A stretch of 5,142 nt of DNA from Acidobacteriota bacterium (GTDB taxonomy: Bacteria > Acidobacteriota > Terriglobia > Terriglobales > Acidobacteriaceae): NCBI GenBank assembly GCA_003223595.1, contig QHVR01000473.1:1-5142 (forward strand), given 5' to 3'. Shown in pieces: positions 1-5,142 of this stretch. The translations under genes were made by a program, and so were the position numbers. The stretch's first letter is position 1. Each line of letters begins with the position of its first letter. Below the pieces are notes generated by a model. The model was not told the origin of the DNA and searched no databases. It was given only the letters and a program-made list of their open reading frames with translations.

Positions 1-406
<406 letters not shown>

Positions 407-410
407 TTAA

Positions 411-416
411 CCTCCT
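411..416 (-). promoter_or_regulatory. Shine-Dalgarno sequence of rpsB (decides TTG start)
   Basis: AGGAGG on the minus strand is a full match to the anti-Shine-Dalgarno sequence, 4 nt before the TTG at 406-404. It is the strongest ribosome binding site in the window and supports the non-ATG start of rpsB. Confidence 0.88.
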
Positions 417-441
417 ATTTAGTCTGCATCCGGGGAAAGTC

Positions 442-469
442 AGTTTCGAGTTTCATGTTCCGAGTTTCT
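442..469. repeat. Heptamer tandem array A (AGTTTCN x4)
   Basis: Four consecutive 7-bp units are seen: AGTTTCG (442), AGTTTCA (449), TGTTCCG (456, degenerate) and AGTTTCT (463). The flanking heptamers do not match the unit. The array is inverted relative to array B at 496-523, with 21 of 28 positions complementary across a 26-bp spacer. In the mRNA it lies 25 nt upstream of the rpsB Shine-Dalgarno sequence. The period is clear, but the function is unknown. Confidence 0.8.
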
Positions 470-495
470 AGGAGCTTCTCGCCCCTTTGATCTCT

Positions 496-523
496 CGAAA
501 CTGGAAACCCGAAACTAGAAACG
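496..523. repeat. Heptamer tandem array B (NGAAACN x4), inverted to array A
   Basis: Four 7-bp units are seen: CGAAACT (496), GGAAACC (503), CGAAACT (510) and AGAAACG (517). The shared GAAAC core is the complement of the GTTTC core of array A. In RNA the two arrays could form an imperfect hairpin with a 26-nt loop, just upstream of the rpsB ribosome binding site. Confidence 0.8.
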
Positions 524-593
524 TTCGTTCCGGATTGCCATTCCCGTCCCCGCGCCGCGAGGCACGAGAAGAATTGAACACCTTAAAATCAGC

Positions 594-621
594 TATTAGC
601 TTCTAGCTCTTAGCTACTAGC
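594..621. repeat. Heptamer tandem array C (TNYTAGC x4)
   Basis: Four 7-bp units end in TAGC: TATTAGC (594), TTCTAGC (601), TCTTAGC (608) and TACTAGC (615). The heptamer before them (587-593) is a possible decayed fifth unit, matching TATTAGC at five of seven positions. No inverted partner array is visible nearby. The first two or three bases of each unit vary while the TAGC core is fixed. Confidence 0.8.
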
Positions 622-659
622 CAAACCTTGTATTCCGAGCAGCGCGAGCGCCCGGTTGT

Positions 660-687
660 GACTCGGGACTCGGGACTCGCAACTCGG
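660..687. repeat. Heptamer tandem array D (GACTCGG x4)
   Basis: Four 7-bp units are seen: GACTCGG (660), GACTCGG (667), GACTCGC (674) and AACTCGG (681), followed by a broken unit beginning GACT. The array starts just after the rpsI stop in the mRNA and is the least degenerate array in the window. No clear inverted partner is visible. Confidence 0.82.
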
Positions 688-691
688 GACT

Positions 692-711
692 GCAAGCGCA
701 CTAGCGCTTGC
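692..711 (-). other. Perfect 8-bp hairpin spanning the rpsI stop codon
   Basis: GCAAGCGC at 692-699 and its perfect complement at 704-711 flank a 4-nt loop that holds most of the TAG stop of rpsI (701-703). No T-run follows on the minus strand, so this is not a standard intrinsic terminator. It may slow ribosomes, protect the 3' end or contribute to transcript processing. It may also simply reflect the conserved Ser-Lys-Arg ending of S9. Confidence 0.5.
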
Positions 712-1096
712 TGAACTGGAAGCGCTTTCTCGCGCCCTTCTGTCCGTACTTCTTGCGCTCTTTGCCGCGCGAGTCGCGGCTGACCATGCCGTCAGATTTC
801 AGCTTCTTGCGCAGCTCAGCATTGAACAGCATCAAAGCGCGGGCAATGCCCAGTTTCACCGCATCTGCCTGACCGCGAACGCCGCCGCCCAAAACACTGG
901 CGATGACGTTGAACGAAGCGGCGGTATCCGACGACACCAGCGGAGACTTGGCCGCCGACCTCTGCGCCGGAGTGACAAAATATTCTTCGAAGGCGCGCCC
1001 GTTGACCTTGAAATCCCCGGTGCCCGGACGTAAGTACACACGGGCGATTGCCGTCTTGCGGCGCCCCGTTCCGTAATATTGAACCAACTCTGCCAT
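701..1096 (-). CDS. rpsI: 30S ribosomal protein S9
   Basis: S9 is a 30S head protein whose C-terminal tail reaches the P-site tRNA. The 131-residue product has the usual length and ends in the hallmark KYGQKGARKRFQFSKR, with the terminal Ser-Lys-Arg that contacts tRNA. The N-terminal YYGTGRRKTAIARVYLRPG and the central GGGVRGQADAVKLGIARAL are also diagnostic. The ATG at 1096 fits the family N-terminus (MAE..QYYGTGRRK). There is no purine-rich Shine-Dalgarno sequence at the normal distance: the 5 to 37 nt upstream of the ATG are one arm of a heptamer repeat. The gene follows rplM after 130 nt, the usual rplM-rpsI pairing, and is presumably cotranscribed with it. Confidence 0.98.
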   Translation of the reverse strand: MAELVQYYGTGRRKTAIARVYLRPGTGDFKVNGRAFEEYFVTPAQRSAAKSPLVSSDTAASFNVIASVLGGGVRGQADAVKLGIARALMLFNAELRKKLKSDGMVSRDSRGKERKKYGQKGARKRFQFSKR

Positions 1097-1103
1097 GTTT
1101 AGC

Positions 1104-1131
1104 TATGAGCTATGAGCCGTGAGCTGTGAGC
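1104..1131. repeat. Heptamer tandem array E (YRTGAGC x4), overlapping rpsI RBS region
   Basis: Four 7-bp units end in TGAGC: TATGAGC (1104), TATGAGC (1111), CGTGAGC (1118) and TGTGAGC (1125). With flanking bases (1101-1133) the array is complementary to 1191-1223 at 29 of 33 positions. It begins 7 nt upstream of the rpsI ATG (4 nt counting the flank), so it fills the place where a Shine-Dalgarno sequence should be. Confidence 0.85.
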
Positions 1132-1192
1132 AAAACCTCTGCTCCTATCTCTGGCCTTCCACTCTTAACCTTTCAAAGATTATTTAGATCTT

Positions 1193-1220
1193 GCTCACAG
1201 CTCAGAGCTCATCGCTCATT
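1193..1220. repeat. Heptamer tandem array F (GCTCANN x4), inverted to array E
   Basis: Four 7-bp units are seen on the plus strand: GCTCACA (1193), GCTCAGA (1200), GCTCATC (1207) and GCTCATT (1214). The complement carries the TGAGC core of array E in the same unit order, so the two arrays form the arms of a long imperfect palindrome around a 57-nt spacer (1134-1190). The array lies 6 nt after the rplM stop in the mRNA. Confidence 0.85.
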
Positions 1221-1226
1221 GCTGTC

Positions 1227-1694
1227 TTACGAAACTGCTACTTTGCGCGGCTTATACTCGCGCACTTCCAACTTGAAATCCTGCGGCTTCTGCGCCACGT
1301 GCGGGTGCTTGTCGCCCTTGTACACATTCAACTTCGATAACATGTGCGCGGCCAGCTTGTTCTTGGGCAGCATGCGCTTTACCGCGGCTTCGATGATCGC
1401 CTCCGGCTTGCGCACCAGCCGTTTGTTGTAATCTTCCGTCCGCAATCCGCCCGGATATCCGGTGTAATGGTGATACTGCTTCTGCTCCGCCTTCACTCCG
1501 GTGGTGCGGATTTTCTCCGCGTTGATGACGATGACATGATCCCCAGTATCAAGAAATGGGGTGTATCGTGGATTTTCTTTTCCCATGAGGATGCGCGCCA
1601 CCTGCGAAGCCAGGCGTCCGAGCGTCTGCCCGCTCGCATCCACGACGTACCACTTGCGCACAATTTCCCCCTGTTTGGGGAAATACGTTGACAT
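1227..1694 (-). CDS. rplM: 50S ribosomal protein L13
   Basis: L13 is an early-assembly 50S protein. The 155-residue product carries WYVVDASGQTLGRLAS (about residues 15-30), YTPFLDTGDHVIVINA, YHHTGYPGG-like YHHYTGYPGG, the signature VKRMLPKNKLAAHMLSKLNVYKG and HPHVAQKPQ. It is slightly longer than the 142-residue E. coli protein at both ends. The ATG at 1694 is chosen because GGGAG sits about 7 nt upstream and family homology begins there. The frame stays open for 72 more codons to an ATG at 1910, but that stretch looks unrelated to L13 and contains the promoter and terminator. The gene is the first of the rplM-rpsI-rpsB run. Confidence 0.97.
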   Translation of the reverse strand: MSTYFPKQGEIVRKWYVVDASGQTLGRLASQVARILMGKENPRYTPFLDTGDHVIVINAEKIRTTGVKAEQKQYHHYTGYPGGLRTEDYNKRLVRKPEAIIEAAVKRMLPKNKLAAHMLSKLNVYKGDKHPHVAQKPQDFKLEVREYKPRKVAVS

Positions 1695-1699
1695 CGGAA

Positions 1700-1706
1700 C
1701 TCTCCC
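1700..1706 (-). promoter_or_regulatory. Shine-Dalgarno sequence of rplM
   Basis: GGGAGAG on the minus strand has its GGAG core 7 nt before the ATG at 1694. It fixes the L13 start and argues against the in-frame upstream ATG at 1910. Confidence 0.75.
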
Positions 1707-1805
1707 AAGATTTGAAAAAGGCTGCGAATGAAAACCGCTCGTTGATTCCCCTGACGAGGACGCCAGGACCATCAGGCGGGCAACCACACTACTACCAAAG
1801 TCTTT

Positions 1806-1835
1806 ACGATAGCTTACCGCGCAAACTCTTGTCAA
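1806..1835 (-). promoter_or_regulatory. Sigma-70-like promoter for rplM-rpsI-rpsB
   Basis: A perfect -35 box TTGACA (1835-1830) is separated by 18 bp from TATCGT (1811-1806), a 4-of-6 match to the -10 consensus. Transcription would begin near 1799, giving an rplM leader of about 105 nt. The site lies between the terminator of the patatin gene and rplM, as expected for a promoter of a ribosomal protein operon. I saw no clear leader structure for L13 autoregulation. Confidence 0.72.
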
Positions 1836-1897
1836 CGCTATGTTAGCACTGTATCTCGCATCACAACCAGGCGCGAAACGCTTCAGCTCCGGGAGGC

Positions 1898-1916
1898 AAA
1901 ACTGCGCCACACGCAG
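1898..1916 (-). terminator. Intrinsic terminator after the patatin gene
   Basis: On the minus strand a 5-bp stem, CTGCG/CGCAG, with loop TGTGG is followed directly by TTTT. It lies a few bases after the patatin stop and just before the rplM promoter, so its position fits a unit boundary. The stem and U-run are short, so termination may be partial. Confidence 0.6.
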
Positions 1917-1920
1917 AGGC

Positions 1921-3066
1921 TTAGAAGAACGCCTTCAAGGCTTCCATTCGAACCTGCTCGCGCGCGACGGCCGCCCCGATGCGCTGCATGTTGGGGACCT
2001 GATCGGCAGCATCCATGTCTCGGACCTTACAGGGATCGATATCCTGAAATCCCAAATCATCCAAACGCTTGCGGGTTAATCCGATTGTGATTCGCTGATA
2101 CGTGACCAGCTTTGCGGCCGACATCCCAATGTTCACTCGCGACAGGGCATTTTCGTCGGGCACCCCTTTGGAAGCCCCCGACGATGTCAACTCCCTGGTC
2201 GCAGACGCTGCGGAGGCAGGCCGCTGCCCGATGATATGCAGCAGAATATTCTGCTGGAGATTGGCCTCGTTCATCATCTCCTTGACCACGTACTTGCCCC
2301 AGTCAATCAGGTTGTATCGCGCGGCTTTGCCGCTTGGAATGGTGAGCGAGTTGAAACCTGTACCCAAGGAAAGCAACAGGAGTCGATCCGCACCCATGGG
2401 CCAGCCATGGCCGTACTCAGGGATGGTGGCTTCCAGAAAAACCTGCAGCGCCGGATTGTTGTAACTGCTCACGCCACCATCTACAAATTCGTAGCTCTGA
2501 GTCTTGCCCGTTCCGTCGGGCACCGCAATCGTCTGCGGCGGAAAATACGTGGGAGCCGCCGAGCTCGCCCGCACGATCTGCCACAAAGGTAGTCCGGCGT
2601 TGTTCTTGAAAAATTTATTCTGCGGATTATTGGTGAAGAACCAGTCATTCCCTAACGTTGCATTCTTCGTAACAATGAGGATCTGGGTGCGCAGCCGGTC
2701 GCTTCCCAGGGTTACATCTTCGAACACTTCCTTCAGGTGCTTGGCCAATGGAGCATCCGAATAGCTGTGCCAGAAACGTTCTCCGAACCATACTTTCGTG
2801 AATATCTCTTTGCCGAACTGAAGGTAGAAATCGCGCAATTGCTTGGCGCTCAAACCCAGGGCCAGCCCGGCCGCAAGAATCGCTCCCGTGCTCGTGCCCC
2901 CAATCAAATCGAAACGATCGCACAGGGGCTTATTGGTACCGGTAATCTGGTTCAGTTGTTCTTCGACCAGAATGAGGGCTTCGGCCGGGATCAAGCCCAG
3001 CAGTCCACCGCCGTCGATCGCGAGCAGTCGCCGCGGCGGATCATTCTGAATCGTTTCCGGTGCCAT
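1921..3066 (-). CDS. Patatin-like phospholipase (acyl hydrolase)
   Basis: Predicted lipid acyl hydrolase of the patatin/cPLA2 fold, 381 residues. The oxyanion loop is DGGGLLGL (residues 18-25), the nucleophile elbow is GGTSTG with Ser59, and the dyad Asp196 is in FVDGGV. RASSAAPTYFPP (166-177) is the usual patatin motif before the Asp. The C-terminal part (YQRITIGL, then MDAADQVPNMQRIGAAVA) resembles the standard tail of single-domain bacterial patatins. No signal peptide or membrane helix is seen, so it is probably cytoplasmic or peripherally membrane-bound. The ATG at 3066 has GGAG 5 nt upstream. An ATG at 3255 would add 63 residues read from a hairpin-rich spacer and is rejected. Some relatives (CapV) are CBASS effectors, but no cyclase gene is in view. 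The substrate is unknown. Confidence 0.9.
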   Translation of the reverse strand: MAPETIQNDPPRRLLAIDGGGLLGLIPAEALILVEEQLNQITGTNKPLCDRFDLIGGTSTGAILAAGLALGLSAKQLRDFYLQFGKEIFTKVWFGERFWHSYSDAPLAKHLKEVFEDVTLGSDRLRTQILIVTKNATLGNDWFFTNNPQNKFFKNNAGLPLWQIVRASSAAPTYFPPQTIAVPDGTGKTQSYEFVDGGVSSYNNPALQVFLEATIPEYGHGWPMGADRLLLLSLGTGFNSLTIPSGKAARYNLIDWGKYVVKEMMNEANLQQNILLHIIGQRPASAASATRELTSSGASKGVPDENALSRVNIGMSAAKLVTYQRITIGLTRKRLDDLGFQDIDPCKVRDMDAADQVPNMQRIGAAVAREQVRMEALKAFF

Positions 3067-3071
3067 AGAGT

Positions 3072-3075
3072 CTCC
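3072..3075 (-). promoter_or_regulatory. Shine-Dalgarno core of the patatin gene
   Basis: GGAG on the minus strand lies 5 nt before the ATG at 3066 and supports that start over the in-frame ATG 63 codons upstream. Confidence 0.65.
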
Positions 3076-3083
3076 GCGAGGTG

Positions 3084-3101
3084 CCCCAGCATACGCCGGG
3101 G
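3084..3101 (-). other. GC-rich hairpin just upstream of the patatin RBS
   Basis: In the mRNA, CCCCGGC and GCUGGGG form a 7-bp stem (one G-U pair) around a GUAU loop. It ends 8 nt before the GGAG core of the patatin ribosome binding site. It could affect mRNA stability or translation, or belong to the repeat-like cluster further upstream. There is no T-run, so it is not a terminator. Confidence 0.5.
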
Positions 3102-3161
3102 GCTTTAAGAGACGCGGATTTTGAGGGAATTCCGGAAAGCGTAACGAGGATGAAACACGTA

Positions 3162-3256
3162 GAGACAGCCTCTCAGCTGTCCCTGTCGGGCAAAGCCCGG
3201 CTAGGTTGTCGGGCGCCAGCGGGTCACCGTCGGCGAAGCCGATGGAGCAGCCCATC
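3162..3256. repeat. Cluster of short palindromes between permease and patatin genes
   Basis: Four small hairpins occur in 95 bp: GGGACAGC/GCUGUCUC in the mRNA (3162-3183, one G-U pair), CGGGC/GCCCG with a 3-nt loop (3187-3199), TCGGC/GCCGA with a 3-nt loop (3230-3242) and GATGG/CCATC with a 6-nt loop (3241-3256, sharing 2 bp with the previous one). The cluster begins right after the permease stop. No T-run follows any stem. It may be a REP-like extragenic element or an mRNA-protecting structure; the identity is inferred from structure only. Confidence 0.5.
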
Positions 3257-3258
3257 GA

Positions 3259-4365
3259 TCATTCATACGCAAGCGCATCAATGGGATCTTTCTGCGCGGC
3301 TTTGTATGCCGGGTAGATCGCGCCCAGAGTCGCACCCACGATCGCAATGGCTGCCGACGCCAGCATCCACTCGCTGCTCTGATCGATGTGGACCAGCGGC
3401 CAACGTTGCTGAATACCGATCCTCGCGAGCAAGCTCACGACGATGCCCACGATGATGCCCGCAATCGCGAGCACCAGGGTCTCGCGCAGCACCACATTCA
3501 CGATGTAGAACTTGGAGGCGCCCAGCGACTTCAGAATTCCGATCTCGCGCGTGCGCTCCATTACGGCCGTGTAGATCGCCTGAAAAATCACCAGGAAACC
3601 GATAATCACGCTGACTCCGATGACCACCCCGATAAACGGCCGGAAGCCGGGCAAGTTACTGGGAGTCATCATGCTGAGATAATCCTGGGTCGACAGAACG
3701 GAGTAATTCTCCATTCCGGCCTGGGCCTTTACCGCTTTCACCACCTGGTCGGCGTTCGCCGGGTCGTCCAGCTTGACGTAAAACACCGAAGCTTTATTTT
3801 CCGCCCCTTCCAGGTCCTGCAAAGTTTTCATGGGAACGAATTTCCGCGCCCCGCGCCCGTTTTCGATGATCCCACTCACACGAAACTGCTGATTGAGAAT
3901 GGTCATGGGGTCGCCCACCTTCACATGTTTCTGGCGAGCGACGTAGTCATCAATCAGCACATCATTGGGTCCCTGAAAAGGTCCGCCCTCCAGATAATGA
4001 AATGGTCCGCCCAGCGCCTGAAAGGTATTGATATCGATGCCGTCGATAACCTCCAGCCCGCCGCCCGTAGCAATCTGCCAGATCACTGGACTCACTACCT
4101 TGACATGCGGCATCTTGCGGATTACATCGGCCACCTTCACCGAAACCGGAGCGCCGCTGATTCCCGATAAGAACGAAGATCCCGGCGGCTGCACAATGAC
4201 GTCCGCACCAATGCCGGCAGTGCGGTTCTTGGAATCATTCATGATTCCGTAGCACAGGCCCACGATCAGCAGGATCAGGGTAACTTCCAACGCGATCGCA
4301 ACGATGCTGATCAAGGAACGAACGGGCCGGTGCGCGACGTTGGCGACTACCATTTTGTTGATCAT
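3259..4365 (-). CDS. ABC transporter permease, FtsX/MacB (DevC-like) family
   Basis: Inner-membrane permease subunit of 368 residues with the four-helix MacB/LolCE layout. TM1 is at about 18-41, a large periplasmic domain follows at about 42-240, and TM2 (244-268), TM3 (296-315) and TM4 (334-352) come after. The cytoplasmic coupling segment ERTREIGILKSLGAS (270-284) is the FtsX-family hallmark, and the ending DPIDALAYE is also typical. TM1 carries a buried Glu27. These permeases do not form substrate channels but use ATP-driven movement to act on periplasmic substrates such as lipoproteins, peptides or glycolipids. The ATG at 4365 fits the family N-terminus, but no clear Shine-Dalgarno sequence precedes it; a second ATG four codons later is possible. 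It lies 42 nt after the LolA-like gene and is probably cotranscribed. No ATPase gene is in the window. Confidence 0.92.
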   Translation of the reverse strand: MINKMVVANVAHRPVRSLISIVAIALEVTLILLIVGLCYGIMNDSKNRTAGIGADVIVQPPGSSFLSGISGAPVSVKVADVIRKMPHVKVVSPVIWQIATGGGLEVIDGIDINTFQALGGPFHYLEGGPFQGPNDVLIDDYVARQKHVKVGDPMTILNQQFRVSGIIENGRGARKFVPMKTLQDLEGAENKASVFYVKLDDPANADQVVKAVKAQAGMENYSVLSTQDYLSMMTPSNLPGFRPFIGVVIGVSVIIGFLVIFQAIYTAVMERTREIGILKSLGASKFYIVNVVLRETLVLAIAGIIVGIVVSLLARIGIQQRWPLVHIDQSSEWMLASAAIAIVGATLGAIYPAYKAAQKDPIDALAYE

Positions 4366-4407
4366 AGGAAAGCTCGGAAAACTATCGCCCGTGGACGCTG
4401 ACTGGGT

Positions 4408-5142
4408 TCATTCCTGGCGTCCAGGCGCTGGCGCCAGCACGAGGCTGGATTGCGGACGATCCAGGTGCACCACCTGTGCTCCAGCGGGTTGCGTCAACAC
4501 GAACTGCTCGTCCTTCAAGGGAGTGTTGATTTCCACCTTCAGCATGTTCAGGGTGATGTCGTATTCCTCTTGCGGACGGTAAATCTGGATGCGGGAAGGA
4601 AAAATGGTGCCCGAAAAATCTTTGTATTCCGCGTATTTGGCGTCAGTCGCGACTTTGCCGTCCTCGCTGTAGATGAACTGCTCGTGAGGCTTCAAGTCAG
4701 TCCGGCTGAAGATGATCTTCCGCTCCAGGGCCCAGCCGCTGTCTGCCTTCTTGATCACCGTCAGTTCGTAGTCTTCCTGCAGCACACGATGGCCCTTGCC
4801 GTCGTGCAGCGTCTCATAGCCGTTCTCCAGGACGGCGATCTCATCCTTGGGATCGATGCGCCGGATCAGCAGCGCCTCATAGATATTCTGCGGCCGGATG
4901 TTCTCCATGGGCTGGCTGATATTGGGAGTCGTCACCTCATTCTTGCCGATGACGAACTTGTTCTTGGGAGGGATCCACAATTTGAAGTTCTGCCCCTCGC
5001 TGACCATGTCGAAAGCTGTGGTCCGCACGAATGGCATCAGCCCGATCATGTGCAGCGAATCGGGCTTCTTGGCTAGAACGTAGCCGCGGATTTCTTTGTA
5101 GTCAGTGACTTGCCCTTTTTTCATTCCGCCGGCCGAACTGTC
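4408..5142 (-). CDS. LolA-like outer-membrane lipoprotein-sorting-type protein, N-terminus outside window
   Basis: The last 244 codons of a beta-strand-rich protein are present. The segment from GYVLAKKPDSLHMIGLMPFVRTTAFDMVSEGQNFKLWIP resembles the curved beta sheet of LolA/LolB-fold and DUF4292-type proteins, which carry lipoproteins or lipids across the periplasm. Later segments with alternating polar and hydrophobic residues (YELTVIKK, IQIYRPQEEYDITLNMLKVEINTPL) fit the same fold. The ATG at 5124 is probably internal: the frame stays open upstream to the edge and the ATG lacks a Shine-Dalgarno sequence, so the signal peptide or lipobox expected for this family would lie beyond 5142. Adjacency to an FtsX-type permease supports a transport role. 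The family call rests on sequence style, not on an exact motif. Confidence 0.68.
   Translation of the reverse strand, partial: DSSAGGMKKGQVTDYKEIRGYVLAKKPDSLHMIGLMPFVRTTAFDMVSEGQNFKLWIPPKNKFVIGKNEVTTPNISQPMENIRPQNIYEALLIRRIDPKDEIAVLENGYETLHDGKGHRVLQEDYELTVIKKADSGWALERKIIFSRTDLKPHEQFIYSEDGKVATDAKYAEYKDFSGTIFPSRIQIYRPQEEYDITLNMLKVEINTPLKDEQFVLTQPAGAQVVHLDRPQSSLVLAPAPGRQE

Noticed and set aside
594..660. Promoter for rpsB in the rpsI-rpsB gap (a TTGGCT about 20 bp before TAATAG on the minus strand)
   Set aside because: The spacing is too long, the boxes are weak, and the apparent -10 box is part of the TAGC heptamer array.
442..687. CRISPR-like array
   Set aside because: The repeats are only 7 bp, directly tandem without spacers, and their sequence differs from array to array. 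No cas genes are seen.
856..1041. Minus-strand 61-codon frame overlapping rpsI
   Set aside because: It is an alternate frame inside the unambiguous S9 gene.
1695..1910. N-terminal extension of L13 starting at an ATG at 1910
   Set aside because: The added residues show no L13 similarity, the stretch contains a promoter and a terminator, and a good Shine-Dalgarno sequence precedes the ATG at 1694.
1921..3066. CBASS defence module with the patatin as effector
   Set aside because: Some patatins are CBASS effectors, but the neighbours are ribosomal and envelope transport genes, with no nucleotide cyclase or accessory gene in view.
3067..3255. N-terminal extension of the patatin protein starting at an ATG at 3255
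   Set aside because: It reads through a hairpin-rich spacer and gives a proline-rich, unlikely sequence. The ATG at 3066 has its own GGAG and starts shortly before the first conserved patatin motif.
3388..4170. Plus-strand open frame of 260 codons
   Set aside because: It is fully antisense to the well-supported permease gene, its product is rich in His, Asp and Arg with no recognisable fold, and it follows from the codon bias of the opposite strand.
4450..5076. Plus-strand open frame of 208 codons
   Set aside because: It is antisense to the LolA-like gene, has no plausible family motif, and the opposite frame has the more protein-like composition.

Overview
All six recognisable protein genes lie on the minus strand. 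In the direction of transcription, which runs from high to low coordinates, the order is: a LolA-like periplasmic protein (start outside the window), an FtsX/MacB-type ABC transporter permease, a patatin-like phospholipase, rplM (ribosomal protein L13), rpsI (S9) and rpsB (S2, end outside the window). The DNA is fairly GC-rich. The order rplM-rpsI-rpsB, the DevC/MacB-style permease beside a LolA-like protein and the style of the intergenic repeats suggest an Acidobacteriota (Terriglobia/Koribacter-like) chromosome. This placement is an inference from general knowledge, not a search result. No phage, transposase, tRNA, rRNA or CRISPR signal is visible.

The right part (about 3067-5142) is an envelope-related cluster. 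A LolA-like beta-rich protein is followed 42 nt later by a four-helix FtsX-family permease whose ATPase is not in the window. After a 192-nt gap full of small hairpins comes a patatin-like acyl hydrolase with a Ser-Asp dyad. It ends at a compact intrinsic terminator (1898-1916).

The left part (1-1835) is a ribosomal protein transcription unit. A sigma-70-like promoter (1806-1835) lies just past that terminator and should drive rplM, rpsI and rpsB. The start codons of rplM and rpsB are well supported by Shine-Dalgarno sequences; rpsB uses TTG. rpsI has no Shine-Dalgarno sequence at the normal distance.

The most unusual content is between the ribosomal genes. The two gaps hold six short tandem arrays, each about four copies of a 7-bp unit. 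Four different unit sequences are used. Four of the arrays form two inverted pairs, one upstream of rpsI and one upstream of rpsB. The pair before rpsI would form a stem of about 33 bp in the mRNA, ending 4 nt before the start codon and occupying the place of the ribosome binding site. This heptamer-array system is the best candidate for something poorly described in this window.
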